Part shown: in pieces, positions 1 to 6,669 of the stretch | How the letters are laid out: each line of letters starts with the position of its first letter | Position numbering within the stretch: position 1 is the stretch's first letter | DNA from: Chitinophaga pinensis | GTDB taxonomy: Bacteria; Bacteroidota; Bacteroidia; Chitinophagales; Chitinophagaceae | Assembly: GCA_945862385.1 (NCBI GenBank) | Contig: CAMAXV010000012.1 | Location: 1 to 64,000, forward strand | Direction of reading: 5' to 3' | Length of the DNA: 64,000 nucleotides | The notes under the pieces: model-generated | Databases searched by the model: none | What the model was told of the DNA's origin: nothing | The model's input: only the letters and a program-made list of their open reading frames with translations | Program-made: the position numbers and the translations under genes

Positions 1-105
1 ACACTCGATGAAGTCAGAATGCTTGCTGAACAGTGGCGAATGGATTATAACCATGAAAGACCACATGCAGCACTCGGTTTTGTACCGCCGGCAGAATTTA
101 TTTAA
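1..105 (+). CDS. IS3-family transposase OrfB, C-terminal fragment
   Basis: The first 34 codons read in frame 1 to a TAA at 103-105. They contain W-x-x-DYN-x-x-RPH-x-AL and a terminal P-x-x-F. This is the characteristic end of the DDE integrase core of IS3-family OrfB transposases (IS150/IS3 groups). The start and the catalytic D, D and E residues lie upstream of the window, so it cannot be said whether the full gene is intact. Confidence 0.85.
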   Translation, partial: TLDEVRMLAEQWRMDYNHERPHAALGFVPPAEFI

Positions 106-178
106 TCCGTTTCCCTAGAATTACTAAAAACCCCTAAAACTCTAATCCAAATTGGTCCAAAAATAAGGGGAGCTTACA
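1..178 (+). mobile_element. IS3-family insertion sequence, right end (partial)
   Basis: The window opens inside an insertion sequence. The transposase tail ends at 105. The following A/T-rich stretch ends in AAATAAGGGGAGCTTACA at 178, which is plausible as a right terminal inverted repeat because IS3 ends typically terminate in CA. The left end lies outside the window, so neither the inverted repeat nor the target duplication can be confirmed. The boundary is an inference. Confidence 0.6.
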
Positions 179-308
179 CCATCAGAAAACTCTTGAAACA
201 AATCCACACAAATTGCCATGAAATTTCAGCTATTCTAATTAGCACATAAATTCATGAAACCTTTGTCAGACATGTATCTGAGCCCCTTTTGAGCTGGTGC
301 GGGGGAAG

Positions 309-340
309 AAAAAGCCCCTCAGCCATTTATGCTGAGGGGC
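309..340 (-). terminator. Rho-independent terminator of tmRNA
   Basis: A perfect 10-bp stem (GCCCCTCAGC / GCTGAGGGGC, 314-323 and 331-340) with a 7-nt loop is followed on the minus strand by a run of five U. It lies 30 nt beyond the 3' end of the tmRNA and is oriented to stop it. Confidence 0.9.
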
Positions 341-370
341 GGATTTCTAACTCAGGGATCGAGTTAAAAG

Positions 371-736
371 TGGAGCTGGTGGGATTCGAACCCACGTCCA
401 AACATATTCGCCGAAAGCTTTCTACATGCTTATTTTGGAATTGATTGTAGGGAAACTGCAGGAACCAAACAAACCAACAATTTCCGTAGCTGAATGGTCT
501 TAGTCAACAGGCACAGCCTGAGGTTGAAGCAGCCTAGTTTTTTTTGATTCAGCGGAGTGACTTGGCAAAGGCAGGCCCGTCAGTCGGCTATAATGGGTGC
601 GCTAATCTCTGATTAGGCAGCCATGGCGTAAGTATTCTCGCCATTTATTGGTTTCGAGTTCAGATTAAAGTGCAACATTCGCAACGCACTGCATGCTTAC
701 TTTCAAAGATCTACGCTGTCGATACCGGTCAGCCCC
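371..736 (-). ncRNA. ssrA: tmRNA (transfer-messenger RNA)
   Basis: One-piece tmRNA that rescues stalled ribosomes by acting first as alanyl-tRNA and then as mRNA. The 5' end GGGGCUG (from 736) pairs with the 3' end CAGCUCC plus discriminator A (371). The T-arm GGGTTCGAATCCC is perfect. The tag reading frame is at 613-642: resume codon GGC, encoding GENTYAMAA then TAA, so the full tag is A-GENTYAMAA. The YAMAA/YALAA ending is typical of Bacteroidota tags. CCA is not encoded. A terminator follows at 309-340 and a -7 box precedes at 749-756. A second, decayed copy of the 3' end lies at 5617-5678. Confidence 0.97.
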
Positions 737-748
737 GTATAATAATTA

Positions 749-756
749 CAAAGGTA
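749..756 (-). promoter_or_regulatory. tmRNA promoter, -7 box
   Basis: On the minus strand this reads TACCTTTG, an exact match to the Bacteroidota -7 consensus TAnnTTTG, 12 nt upstream of the tmRNA 5' end. The upstream -33 region falls inside the 48-bp repeat at 765-812. Confidence 0.75.
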
Positions 757-764
757 CAAAATTA

Positions 765-812
765 AAAAGTCATAGACAGAAATATGCAGAAACTATTGGT
801 TGTTAAAACAGG
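765..812. repeat. 48-bp direct repeat, left copy (divergent promoter core)
   Basis: Identical over 48 bp to 5679-5726. Each copy sits between a minus-strand tmRNA sequence and a plus-strand tRNA-Leu sequence, so it holds the upstream parts of both divergent promoters. Perfect identity contrasts with the roughly 18 differences in the adjoining 84-nt tRNA sequences. Confidence 0.9.
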
Positions 813-835
813 GTATGATTCTTTCTATTTAATAT

Positions 836-919
836 GCCCGTATAGCGTAACTGGTAGACGTGCTTGACTCTAAATCAAGTTATGGCAAAGTAGTTCAGGT
901 TCGATTCTAATTTCGGGTA
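836..919 (+). pseudogene. Decayed tRNA-Leu copy with CUA anticodon
   Basis: This 84-nt sequence aligns without gaps to the intact tRNA-Leu at 5750-5833, with about 18 differences counted by hand. The class II layout is retained: D-arm, long variable arm, and T-loop TTCGATT. The anticodon loop reads CT-CTA-AA, giving anticodon CUA. The T-stem is reduced to two pairs, the acceptor has a U-U mismatch and a G-U end pair, and the variable arm has a mismatch. The upstream -7 box has decayed (TTCTTTCT instead of TACATTTG). Acceptor pair 5:68 and anticodon-stem pair 29:41 differ from the intact copy on both sides but remain paired. A pseudogene is most likely; a UAG-reading tRNA-like molecule is a remote alternative. 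Confidence 0.75.
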
Positions 920-1070
920 CATTATTAAAACAAAAACCCATTACTACAGATATATTAATAAATTGTTATGGGTCAAGCTTTAAGAATTGATAATCAATGA
1001 TTAAAGCGTATTATGCTGGTGTAATCGCCAGTTAACAATTAGTTAATGCTAAGCTATTTACACATTAGTT

Positions 1071-1078
1071 TAAGTTTG
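1071..1078 (+). promoter_or_regulatory. Promoter -7 box for the lipoprotein/receptor pair
   Basis: TAAGTTTG matches TAnnTTTG and lies 18 nt before the ATG at 1097. No convincing -33 TTG is visible at the usual spacing. Confidence 0.5.
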
Positions 1079-1096
1079 CACTCAAATTAAAAAAGT

Positions 1097-2584
1097 ATGA
1101 AAAAACTGATTTTAAACACATTGTTAGGTACGCTGATTTTGCTGTCAGCTTGTAAAAAAGAAGAAGTACCTGTTTTCACTGCACCAACTGTTTCCGGACC
1201 TTCTTCAGTGACTTCTCTGGTTGCAGGTGAAAGTGGTAAGGTAGTTTTCAATGTATCTTATGATTCTAAATTACAAGCCAATTTCACAGCTACAGGTACT
1301 AATGTAACAGTATCAAATGCAAACGGAACTGTTTCAGGATCAACAGTTGAAATTAATTTTACAACTTCTTCTGATGGTGCTGGTGCAGTTAAATTGGTTG
1401 TAACTGATTCAGATGGCAAAAGAGCAGAGGCAACTGCGGTAATACAAATTACAAAAAAATCTACTGAACAAGTTGTTACTTCAAATATAACTACAAATAC
1501 TACATGGACTGCTGATAAAGTATGGATTCTAGGTGCTAGGATTACAGTTACCGCTGGCGCTACTTTAACAATACAGCCTGGTACAATAATTAAAGGTCAA
1601 GCAGGTGCTGGTGCAAATGCAACTGCTCTTCTAATTGCAAGAGGCGGAAAAATAAACGCTGCAGGAACAGCTACAAAACCAATTATTTTTACATCAATAG
1701 CAGACGAATTATCAATTGCTGATGTAGCAGCTGGCAAATTTGCTTCACCTAACCTTAGTCCAACTGTTAATGGTTTGTGGGGTGGATTGATTGTTTTAGG
1801 TAAGGCTAAAATTTCTGCATCGTCTGCTGGAACACAGATTAATGAGGTACAAATTGAAGGTATTCCAACTTCTGACCCAAATGGTTTATATGGTGGTTCT
1901 GATGATGCTGACAATTCAGGTGTACTTAAATATATTTCAGTTCGTCATGGTGGTACAGAAATCGGTGCTGGTAACGAGATTAATGGTATCACTTTCGGTG
2001 GTGTAGGCTCTGGTACTGTTGTAGAAAACATTGAGGTTATAGGTAATCAAGATGATGGTATCGAGTGGTTCGGTGGAACTGTAAATTGTAAAAATGTAGT
2101 TGTTTGGAATGCAGGTGATGACGGTCTAGACACAGATCAAGCCTATAGAGGAACTGTTGAGAATTTCGCAATCATCACTGCCCTTGGTAGCAGCTTTGAA
2201 TTAGATGGACCAGAGGGTACTTATGGCGTTGATTTATCTGGACATACATTTAACAAAGGCTTCGTTGTTACAACTGGTAGTGCAGGAAACTGCATAGATA
2301 ACGACGCTAATACAATTGTAAATCTTAGAAATATTTACGCTAAAGGTTTCTCAGCAACAACACAAAACATTACAGAAGTATTCACAACTTATACAACTAC
2401 TTCTGGAATAGTATTTGAAAATATCAAACTAGATGTACCTCCAGCTGATTTATGGAAGTACATCAATGGTGCAACTGTTGCTTCCACTATCCCTTCAACA
2501 ATAACTGCTGGAACTGCAGCATATGCTGATTTGACAGCATTTAATGGTTGGTCTTGGACAGCAATTGCAGATAAATTAAAATAG
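1097..2584 (+). CDS. Surface lipoprotein with predicted beta-helix domain
   Basis: Exported lipoprotein of 495 residues. The signal peptide ends in the lipobox LSAC, with the acylated Cys at residue 19, followed by KKEE. Residues about 25-120 look like an Ig/cadherin-like beta domain. The rest is rich in G, T, N and V with short repeated strands (WTADKVWILGARITVTAGA, TLTIQPGTIIKG), suggesting a right-handed parallel beta-helix of the type seen in surface polysaccharide- or ligand-binding proteins. It is followed after a hairpin by a TonB-dependent receptor at 2649. The pair is probably an uptake system in which the lipoprotein captures ligand on the cell surface, analogous to SusD with SusC, although it is not a SusD homologue by eye. 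Substrate unknown. It ends in TAG, like its partner gene. Confidence 0.8.
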   Translation: MKKLILNTLLGTLILLSACKKEEVPVFTAPTVSGPSSVTSLVAGESGKVVFNVSYDSKLQANFTATGTNVTVSNANGTVSGSTVEINFTTSSDGAGAVKLVVTDSDGKRAEATAVIQITKKSTEQVVTSNITTNTTWTADKVWILGARITVTAGATLTIQPGTIIKGQAGAGANATALLIARGGKINAAGTATKPIIFTSIADELSIADVAAGKFASPNLSPTVNGLWGGLIVLGKAKISASSAGTQINEVQIEGIPTSDPNGLYGGSDDADNSGVLKYISVRHGGTEIGAGNEINGITFGGVGSGTVVENIEVIGNQDDGIEWFGGTVNCKNVVVWNAGDDGLDTDQAYRGTVENFAIITALGSSFELDGPEGTYGVDLSGHTFNKGFVVTTGSAGNCIDNDANTIVNLRNIYAKGFSATTQNITEVFTTYTTTSGIVFENIKLDVPPADLWKYINGATVASTIPSTITAGTAAYADLTAFNGWSWTAIADKLK

Positions 2585-2603
2585 TTTTCAGAAAATTATA
2601 TAC

Positions 2604-2635
2604 AAACGGTTGAAGTAACATTCAACCGTTTGTTT
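2604..2635 (+). terminator. Intercistronic hairpin/terminator
   Basis: Stem AAACGGTTGAA / TTCAACCGTTT (2604-2614 and 2621-2631) with a 6-nt loop, then GTTTTAT. It lies between the lipoprotein stop and the receptor ATG at 2649. It could end part of the transcripts and so make more lipoprotein than receptor, or stabilise the upstream message. The function is inferred. Confidence 0.6.
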
Positions 2636-2648
2636 TATATTAAATACA

Positions 2649-5561
2649 ATGAAACAATCAATACTTCTTAGCATATTTCTATTATTTTTTGGTGCCATTC
2701 AATCCCAAACTGGGACAATGAGAGGAAGAGTTATAGATGGTAATACTGGAAAACCTTCCATGTCAGCATCCATAAAAATAACCGGAACTTCATCCTCAAA
2801 AACAATTTTAAGTGATCTTGAAGGAGCTTTTACATTCATAGGGCCAGTTGGTAACTATAATATTGAAATCAGCAGTTTGGGGTTTGAAACTACAATTATT
2901 ACTGAAATACAAATTACTGATAAGAATATAACAGTAATTCCAGATGTTATTTTGTCTTTGGACAAAAAAGATATGACTGAAATTGTAGTTACTGCAAAAA
3001 AGTATAAAAGAGCGTCAGAAGAAGCTATTGCAGTGCTTAAAAGAAAATCGCTGATGTTAATGGATGGTATTTCAGCTGCCAAAATTAAATTAATTGGTGA
3101 TGCAACTGCAGTAGAAGCTGCAAAAAGAGTAACAGGAGTCTCAATTGAAGGTGGAAGATATGTTTATATTAGAGGATTGGGTGACCGTTATTCAAAAACA
3201 ACATTAAATGGTCTAGATATACCTGGACTCGATCCAGATAGGAACTCACTTCAGATGGATATCTTTCCAACTGCACTTATTGACAATATCATTGTCTCAA
3301 AAAACTTCTTACCCAATATGCCTGCAGATTTTACAGGGGGTCTATTGAATATTGAGACTAATGATTTTCCTACTTCAAAAATATTAAATATTTCTGCTTC
3401 TACTAGCTATAACCCAAATATGCATTTTAACAAAGGGTTCTTAACAGGTAACAGAGGAAAATTAGACTGGTTAGGAATGGACGATGGAACCCGTGAACTT
3501 CCGGAAATAGCTCGATTAAATAACAATATACCCACTCCAATTTCAGGAGATCCCGCAACTGCTGTAAATAGTTTTGTAAAGTCTTTCAATCCTACATTAG
3601 GGGCAACAGAAAAACAAAGTTTTACAGATTTTTCATTTGGTTTTTCAATCGGAGATCAAATTGACCTAGATAAATCTGGTGATAAGAAGGGAAAACCAAA
3701 ATTAGGTTACGTAGCGGCCCTATCATATCGTTTTGATCAGAAATTATACGATGGTATAGAATATGGTGAATATCAAAAAAATATAAACCCAAATGAGTCA
3801 GAATTGGTAGCAGCAAATACACTTGGTGGAAAACTAAGTGAAGAGAATGTTTTATGGGGTGCTTTAGGTGGTTTAGCTTACAAAACAGAACGTAATAAAA
3901 TTAAGTTCAATATCATTCGCTTACAAAGTGGAGAAAGCAGAGCCGGTAAATTCGATATTTTTAATAATTCAGATGGTGTTGGCCAATCAGGCTATCTTGC
4001 TACATCTGATAATATTGAATATAGTGAAAGAAGCATAACAAACTTGCAACTTTCAGGATCTCATGTGATTAATAATTTAAAAAATGGTTGGAAAATAGAT
4101 TGGGCCATTGGAAAAACAAATTCAGTTGCAAATGACCCTGATATAAGAAAAACAGCATTTACCATTGACCCAGGAAGAACTTATTTTAATCCAGGAGCAG
4201 GTGGCAATCCGTCCAGAATCTGGAGATATTTAGATGAGGAAAATTTATCTTTTAAATTAGATTTAGAGAAAAAAATTGGTAAGAAAAATGTAATCAGATT
4301 TGGTGCATTACAAGTTATGAGGGAGAGAAATTATGAAATAAAGTTCTATAACATACAATTTTTTGGTTCACAACAACAAAATTGGGGCACTAATGCCAAC
4401 AATATTTTAATAGATAATAATATTTACCCTAGTAATCAAAATAATATTTATTATGTATCTGGTAACTCTAATCCCAACTCCAATGAATATAATTCCAAGA
4501 TCAACAACTTGGGTGGCTATATTCTAGATGAAATAGACCTATCAAAAAACTTAAAAGGTATTTTCGGTGTTAGGATAGAAAACTATACACAGTTTCATAC
4601 CGGAAGAGACCAAAGATTTGCTTCTGGAGATATTGTAAGTGGTAAGAATCTTGTTAATGAAAAAGTACTTAATCAGATTAATTTCTTCCCAAGTATTAAT
4701 TTGATTCAAAAAGCTGGTGCCAAAACTAACTTTAGGGCTTCATATTCAAAAACAACTGCAAGACCTTCTTTCAAAGAATTATCATTCGCACAAATTATTG
4801 ACCCATTAACAAATAGAATTTTCAATGGTAGTTTGTTTTCATACAATGACTGGAATGGCAAACTAGTTCCTACTATGATTGATAATTTAGATTTAAGATG
4901 GGAATCTTTTTTTTCTGGTGCTGAAATTCTATCAATTTCTATTTTTTACAAGTCTTTCCAGAATCCAATTGAATTGGTTCGCATTCCTCAGCAACAAACT
5001 TCAACTGAATATCAACCAAGAAATGTAGGTAATGGAAATCTGATTGGCGCTGAACTTGAAATAAATAAATCACTTGATTTTATCTCAGAAAAGTTAGAAA
5101 AATTCAACTTCAACGCTAACATAACATTTGTCAAATCCTCAATAACAATGACAGATGTTGAATATAATGCTAGAAAAGCTTATGAGAAAGCAGGAGAAAA
5201 TTTGAAAAAAACAAGACCAATGGCTGGTCAATCTCCCTATATCATAAATGCTGGATTTACTTACGCAGATGCAGATAAAGGTTTAAATCTAGGAATGTTC
5301 TACAATGTTAAAGGACCTACCATTTCAATTGTTGGATCGGGATTGTTCCCAGATGTATATAGTCTACCTTATAATAATTTGAGCTTATCTTTCAATAAAT
5401 CTTTGGGTAAAAAACAAAAGGTAAACTTAAATTTAAGGGCTGAGAATATTTTGAACGACAATGTAGATTTTGTTTTTAGAGGATATAATGCAAAAGATCA
5501 AATCTTTAGTTCTTTAAGCCCCTTTCAATCATTTTCAATAGGATTTTCTTATAAATACTAG
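2649..5561 (+). CDS. TonB-dependent outer-membrane receptor
   Basis: Outer-membrane transporter of 970 residues. A signal peptide (about 1-19) is followed by a carboxypeptidase-regulatory-like domain (about 24-110), a short linker with TEIVVTA resembling the entry to the plug, a plug domain (about 150-240, containing YIRGLGDRYSKTTLNG and NFLPNMPADFTGG), and a 22-strand-type barrel to the C-terminus, which ends in an aromatic-rich strand (FSIGFSYKY). The length is normal for the family. There is no SusD-like partner; the upstream lipoprotein is the likely partner. TonB/ExbBD energise such receptors from the inner membrane. A strong terminator follows at 5581-5614. Substrate cannot be told from sequence. 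Codon use looks more A/T-rich than in the housekeeping genes further right. Confidence 0.9.
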   Translation: MKQSILLSIFLLFFGAIQSQTGTMRGRVIDGNTGKPSMSASIKITGTSSSKTILSDLEGAFTFIGPVGNYNIEISSLGFETTIITEIQITDKNITVIPDVILSLDKKDMTEIVVTAKKYKRASEEAIAVLKRKSLMLMDGISAAKIKLIGDATAVEAAKRVTGVSIEGGRYVYIRGLGDRYSKTTLNGLDIPGLDPDRNSLQMDIFPTALIDNIIVSKNFLPNMPADFTGGLLNIETNDFPTSKILNISASTSYNPNMHFNKGFLTGNRGKLDWLGMDDGTRELPEIARLNNNIPTPISGDPATAVNSFVKSFNPTLGATEKQSFTDFSFGFSIGDQIDLDKSGDKKGKPKLGYVAALSYRFDQKLYDGIEYGEYQKNINPNESELVAANTLGGKLSEENVLWGALGGLAYKTERNKIKFNIIRLQSGESRAGKFDIFNNSDGVGQSGYLATSDNIEYSERSITNLQLSGSHVINNLKNGWKIDWAIGKTNSVANDPDIRKTAFTIDPGRTYFNPGAGGNPSRIWRYLDEENLSFKLDLEKKIGKKNVIRFGALQVMRERNYEIKFYNIQFFGSQQQNWGTNANNILIDNNIYPSNQNNIYYVSGNSNPNSNEYNSKINNLGGYILDEIDLSKNLKGIFGVRIENYTQFHTGRDQRFASGDIVSGKNLVNEKVLNQINFFPSINLIQKAGAKTNFRASYSKTTARPSFKELSFAQIIDPLTNRIFNGSLFSYNDWNGKLVPTMIDNLDLRWESFFSGAEILSISIFYKSFQNPIELVRIPQQQTSTEYQPRNVGNGNLIGAELEINKSLDFISEKLEKFNFNANITFVKSSITMTDVEYNARKAYEKAGENLKKTRPMAGQSPYIINAGFTYADADKGLNLGMFYNVKGPTISIVGSGLFPDVYSLPYNNLSLSFNKSLGKKQKVNLNLRAENILNDNVDFVFRGYNAKDQIFSSLSPFQSFSIGFSYKY

Positions 5562-5580
5562 AATTATAGGTATTAAACTA

Positions 5581-5614
5581 AAAGGGATCAATTCAAAAAA
5601 TTGATCCCTTTTTT
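5581..5614 (+). terminator. Rho-independent terminator of the receptor gene
   Basis: Stem AAGGGATCAATT / AATTGATCCCTT (5582-5593 and 5599-5610) followed by TTTT, 20 nt after the receptor stop codon. Confidence 0.9.
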
Positions 5615-5616
5615 AC

Positions 5617-5678
5617 GTGGAACTGGTATGATTAAAACCCATGTCCAAACATTTTCGCCGATAGTTACATACTTCAAT
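5617..5678 (-). pseudogene. Decayed 3' fragment of a second tmRNA
   Basis: The plus strand here follows the 3' end of the intact tmRNA (371-430) base for base with scattered changes, including GTCCAAACAT-TTCGCCGA. Changes fall in the acceptor and T-arm (for example GGGATTCGAACCC has become ATGATTAAAACCC), so it cannot fold as tRNA. About 300 nt, including the tag frame, are missing. The sequence then joins the 48-bp promoter repeat at 5679. It is a relic of a duplicated ssrA. Confidence 0.8.
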
Positions 5679-5726
5679 AAAAGTCATAGACAGAAATATG
5701 CAGAAACTATTGGTTGTTAAAACAGG
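5679..5726. repeat. 48-bp direct repeat, right copy
   Basis: Identical to 765-812. Here it lies between the tmRNA relic and the functional tRNA-Leu promoter, supplying the -33 region of that promoter. Confidence 0.9.
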
Positions 5727-5740
5727 AAATGATACATTTG
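5709..5740 (+). promoter_or_regulatory. tRNA-Leu promoter
   Basis: The -33 region ATTGGTTG (5709-5716) and the -7 box TACATTTG (5733-5740) match the Bacteroidota consensus; a TTG at 5710 lies 20 nt from the -7 box. The tRNA begins 10 nt downstream. The equivalent -7 box of the left copy is destroyed. Confidence 0.8.
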
Positions 5741-5749
5741 CAGTCCTGA

Positions 5750-5833
5750 GCCCAGATGGCGGAACTGGTAGACGCGCTAGACTCAAAATCTGGTTATCGC
5801 AAGGTAGTGCAGGTTCGATTCCTGTTCTGGGCA
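5750..5833 (+). tRNA. tRNA-Leu (anticodon CAA)
   Basis: 84-nt class II tRNA. The acceptor stem GCCCAGA / TCTGGGC is perfect, with discriminator A at 5833 and no encoded CCA. The anticodon stem CTAGA / TCTGG encloses the loop CT-CAA-AA, so it reads UUG leucine codons. The variable arm has four pairs (TATC / GGTA around GCAA). The T-arm GCAGG-TTCGATT-CCTGT is intact. It has a consensus promoter and a terminator, so it is a stand-alone transcription unit. Confidence 0.95.
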
Positions 5834-5836
5834 CTT

Positions 5837-5865
5837 AAAAACCTCAACTCTTGTTGGGGTTTTTT
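5837..5865 (+). terminator. Terminator of tRNA-Leu
   Basis: Stem AACCTCAAC / GTTGGGGTT with loop TCTT and a run of T directly after, starting 4 nt past the tRNA 3' end. Confidence 0.85.
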
Positions 5866-5871
5866 AATATG

Positions 5872-5899
5872 AAAAAAGGAACTGGATGTCTCCAGTTCC
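5872..5899 (-). terminator. Minus-strand terminator
   Basis: A perfect 9-bp stem GGAACTGGA / TCCAGTTCC with loop TGTC (5878-5899) is followed on the minus strand by six U. It faces the minus-strand mini-protein gene at 6058-6246, whose stop is about 160 nt away. The stretch between holds nothing else recognisable. Confidence 0.7.
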
Positions 5900-6057
5900 G
5901 CGAAACAGCAGTTTTTGACTCTTTTTACGAAGCCTTATTGTCTGCTTTAATCTTACCGGCATCAGCAATAAATACTGTCAACCGACTGATACAATATTAC
6001 AATTTTCAAGTGCCGGTTTCCCAGATTTCAAATCAGTAACCTGCATGAGTTTAATCA

Positions 6058-6246
6058 TCAAGGACCCTCTCCTGGTGGAGGCACCTCAACAGGTGGCGTT
6101 TCAAAAGGATCTTCCTCCGGAATATCATCCGGGGTGATTTCCGGAATTAAAGGATCCTCTGGATCTATATAGGGCTGGTACTCCGGACTATCCGGCGGTA
6201 GTATCTCAGGTGGTGTAGCTGGTGTTTGATGCTTCTTTTTAGGCAT
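6058..6246 (-). CDS. Proline- and acid-rich mini-protein
   Basis: Small protein of 62 residues starting MPKKKHQTP. A short basic head is followed by a tail made almost only of P, E, D, I and T, ending PPPGEGP. No signal peptide, membrane segment or known domain is visible; it should be disordered. A start 45 nt upstream would add a 15-residue head that does not look native, so the ATG at 6246 was preferred. From memory, similar short Pro/Glu-rich proteins ending in GEGP occur in Chitinophagaceae genomes; this was not checked. It is divergent from the dodecin gene and has its own terminator. Function unknown. Confidence 0.6.
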   Translation of the reverse strand: MPKKKHQTPATPPEILPPDSPEYQPYIDPEDPLIPEITPDDIPEEDPFETPPVEVPPPGEGP

Positions 6247-6400
6247 TGTATTTTTTCTCAAAAAGAACCGATTCTCCACAATTAATTCCAATTTAGGGTC
6301 ATTTGATCTGATGATTAAAATTTCATGCTATACTGATGATTGTCAACAGGCAGCCAACAATTTCAGGATATCTTGCATGCTCATCCTAAAATCTAAAATC

Positions 6401-6634
6401 GTGTCTATTGTAAAAGTCATTGAAGTACTCGCCGAATCACCTAAAAGCTGGGAAGACGCAGCGCAACAGGCTGTTCATGAGGCATCCAAGACAGTTCATA
6501 ACATCAGGTCTTTGTATATAAAGGAACACAGTGTTGTGCTTGACAAAAACAATAAAATTGAAGCATACAGGATTAATGCCAAACTGAGTTTTGAAGTTGA
6601 AACCCCGGAAAAAAACTTATCAGCAAAGGGCTGA
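6401..6634 (+). CDS. Dodecin (flavin-storage protein)
   Basis: Small flavin-binding protein expected to form a hollow dodecamer that stores or buffers flavins in the cytoplasm. From the GTG at 6401 it has 77 residues, beginning VSIVKVIEVLAESPKSWEDA. It carries the family segments SPKSWEDAAQQAVHEA and NIRSLYIKE and ends with the strand AKLSFEVE. Dodecins are about 65-75 residues, so the reading frame from 6311 is too long. The GTG places the first strand at the N-terminus as in the family; an ATG at 6377 would add eight residues and cannot be excluded. It lies divergent from the Pro-rich mini-protein and 35 nt before the CBS enzyme. Confidence 0.85.
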   Translation: MSIVKVIEVLAESPKSWEDAAQQAVHEASKTVHNIRSLYIKEHSVVLDKNNKIEAYRINAKLSFEVETPEKNLSAKG

Positions 6635-6669
6635 TTTTGAATTAGCTTTGTACTGTTAATCAGACAAAG

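Noticed and set aside
836-919. Functional amber suppressor tRNA
   Set aside because: Three of five T-stem pairs and the promoter box are lost, and TAG is used as a normal stop in several genes here, including hisD and the DEAD-box helicase.
371-5833. Integrase-mediated island using the tmRNA 3' end as attachment site
   Set aside because: No integrase gene is present, and the duplicated part extends beyond tmRNA through the promoter region and the whole tRNA-Leu, which a site-specific attachment repeat would not explain.
5613-5834. Minus-strand open frame of 73 codons
   Set aside because: It runs antisense through the tmRNA relic, the tRNA promoter and tRNA-Leu, so it is an artefact.
5851-6039. 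Plus-strand open frame of 62 codons
   Set aside because: It begins inside the tRNA-Leu terminator and crosses a minus-strand terminator hairpin; no protein-like composition.
6311-6400. Upstream extension of dodecin by 30 codons
   Set aside because: Dodecins start right at the first strand; the added sequence has no family resemblance and would disturb the dodecamer surface.
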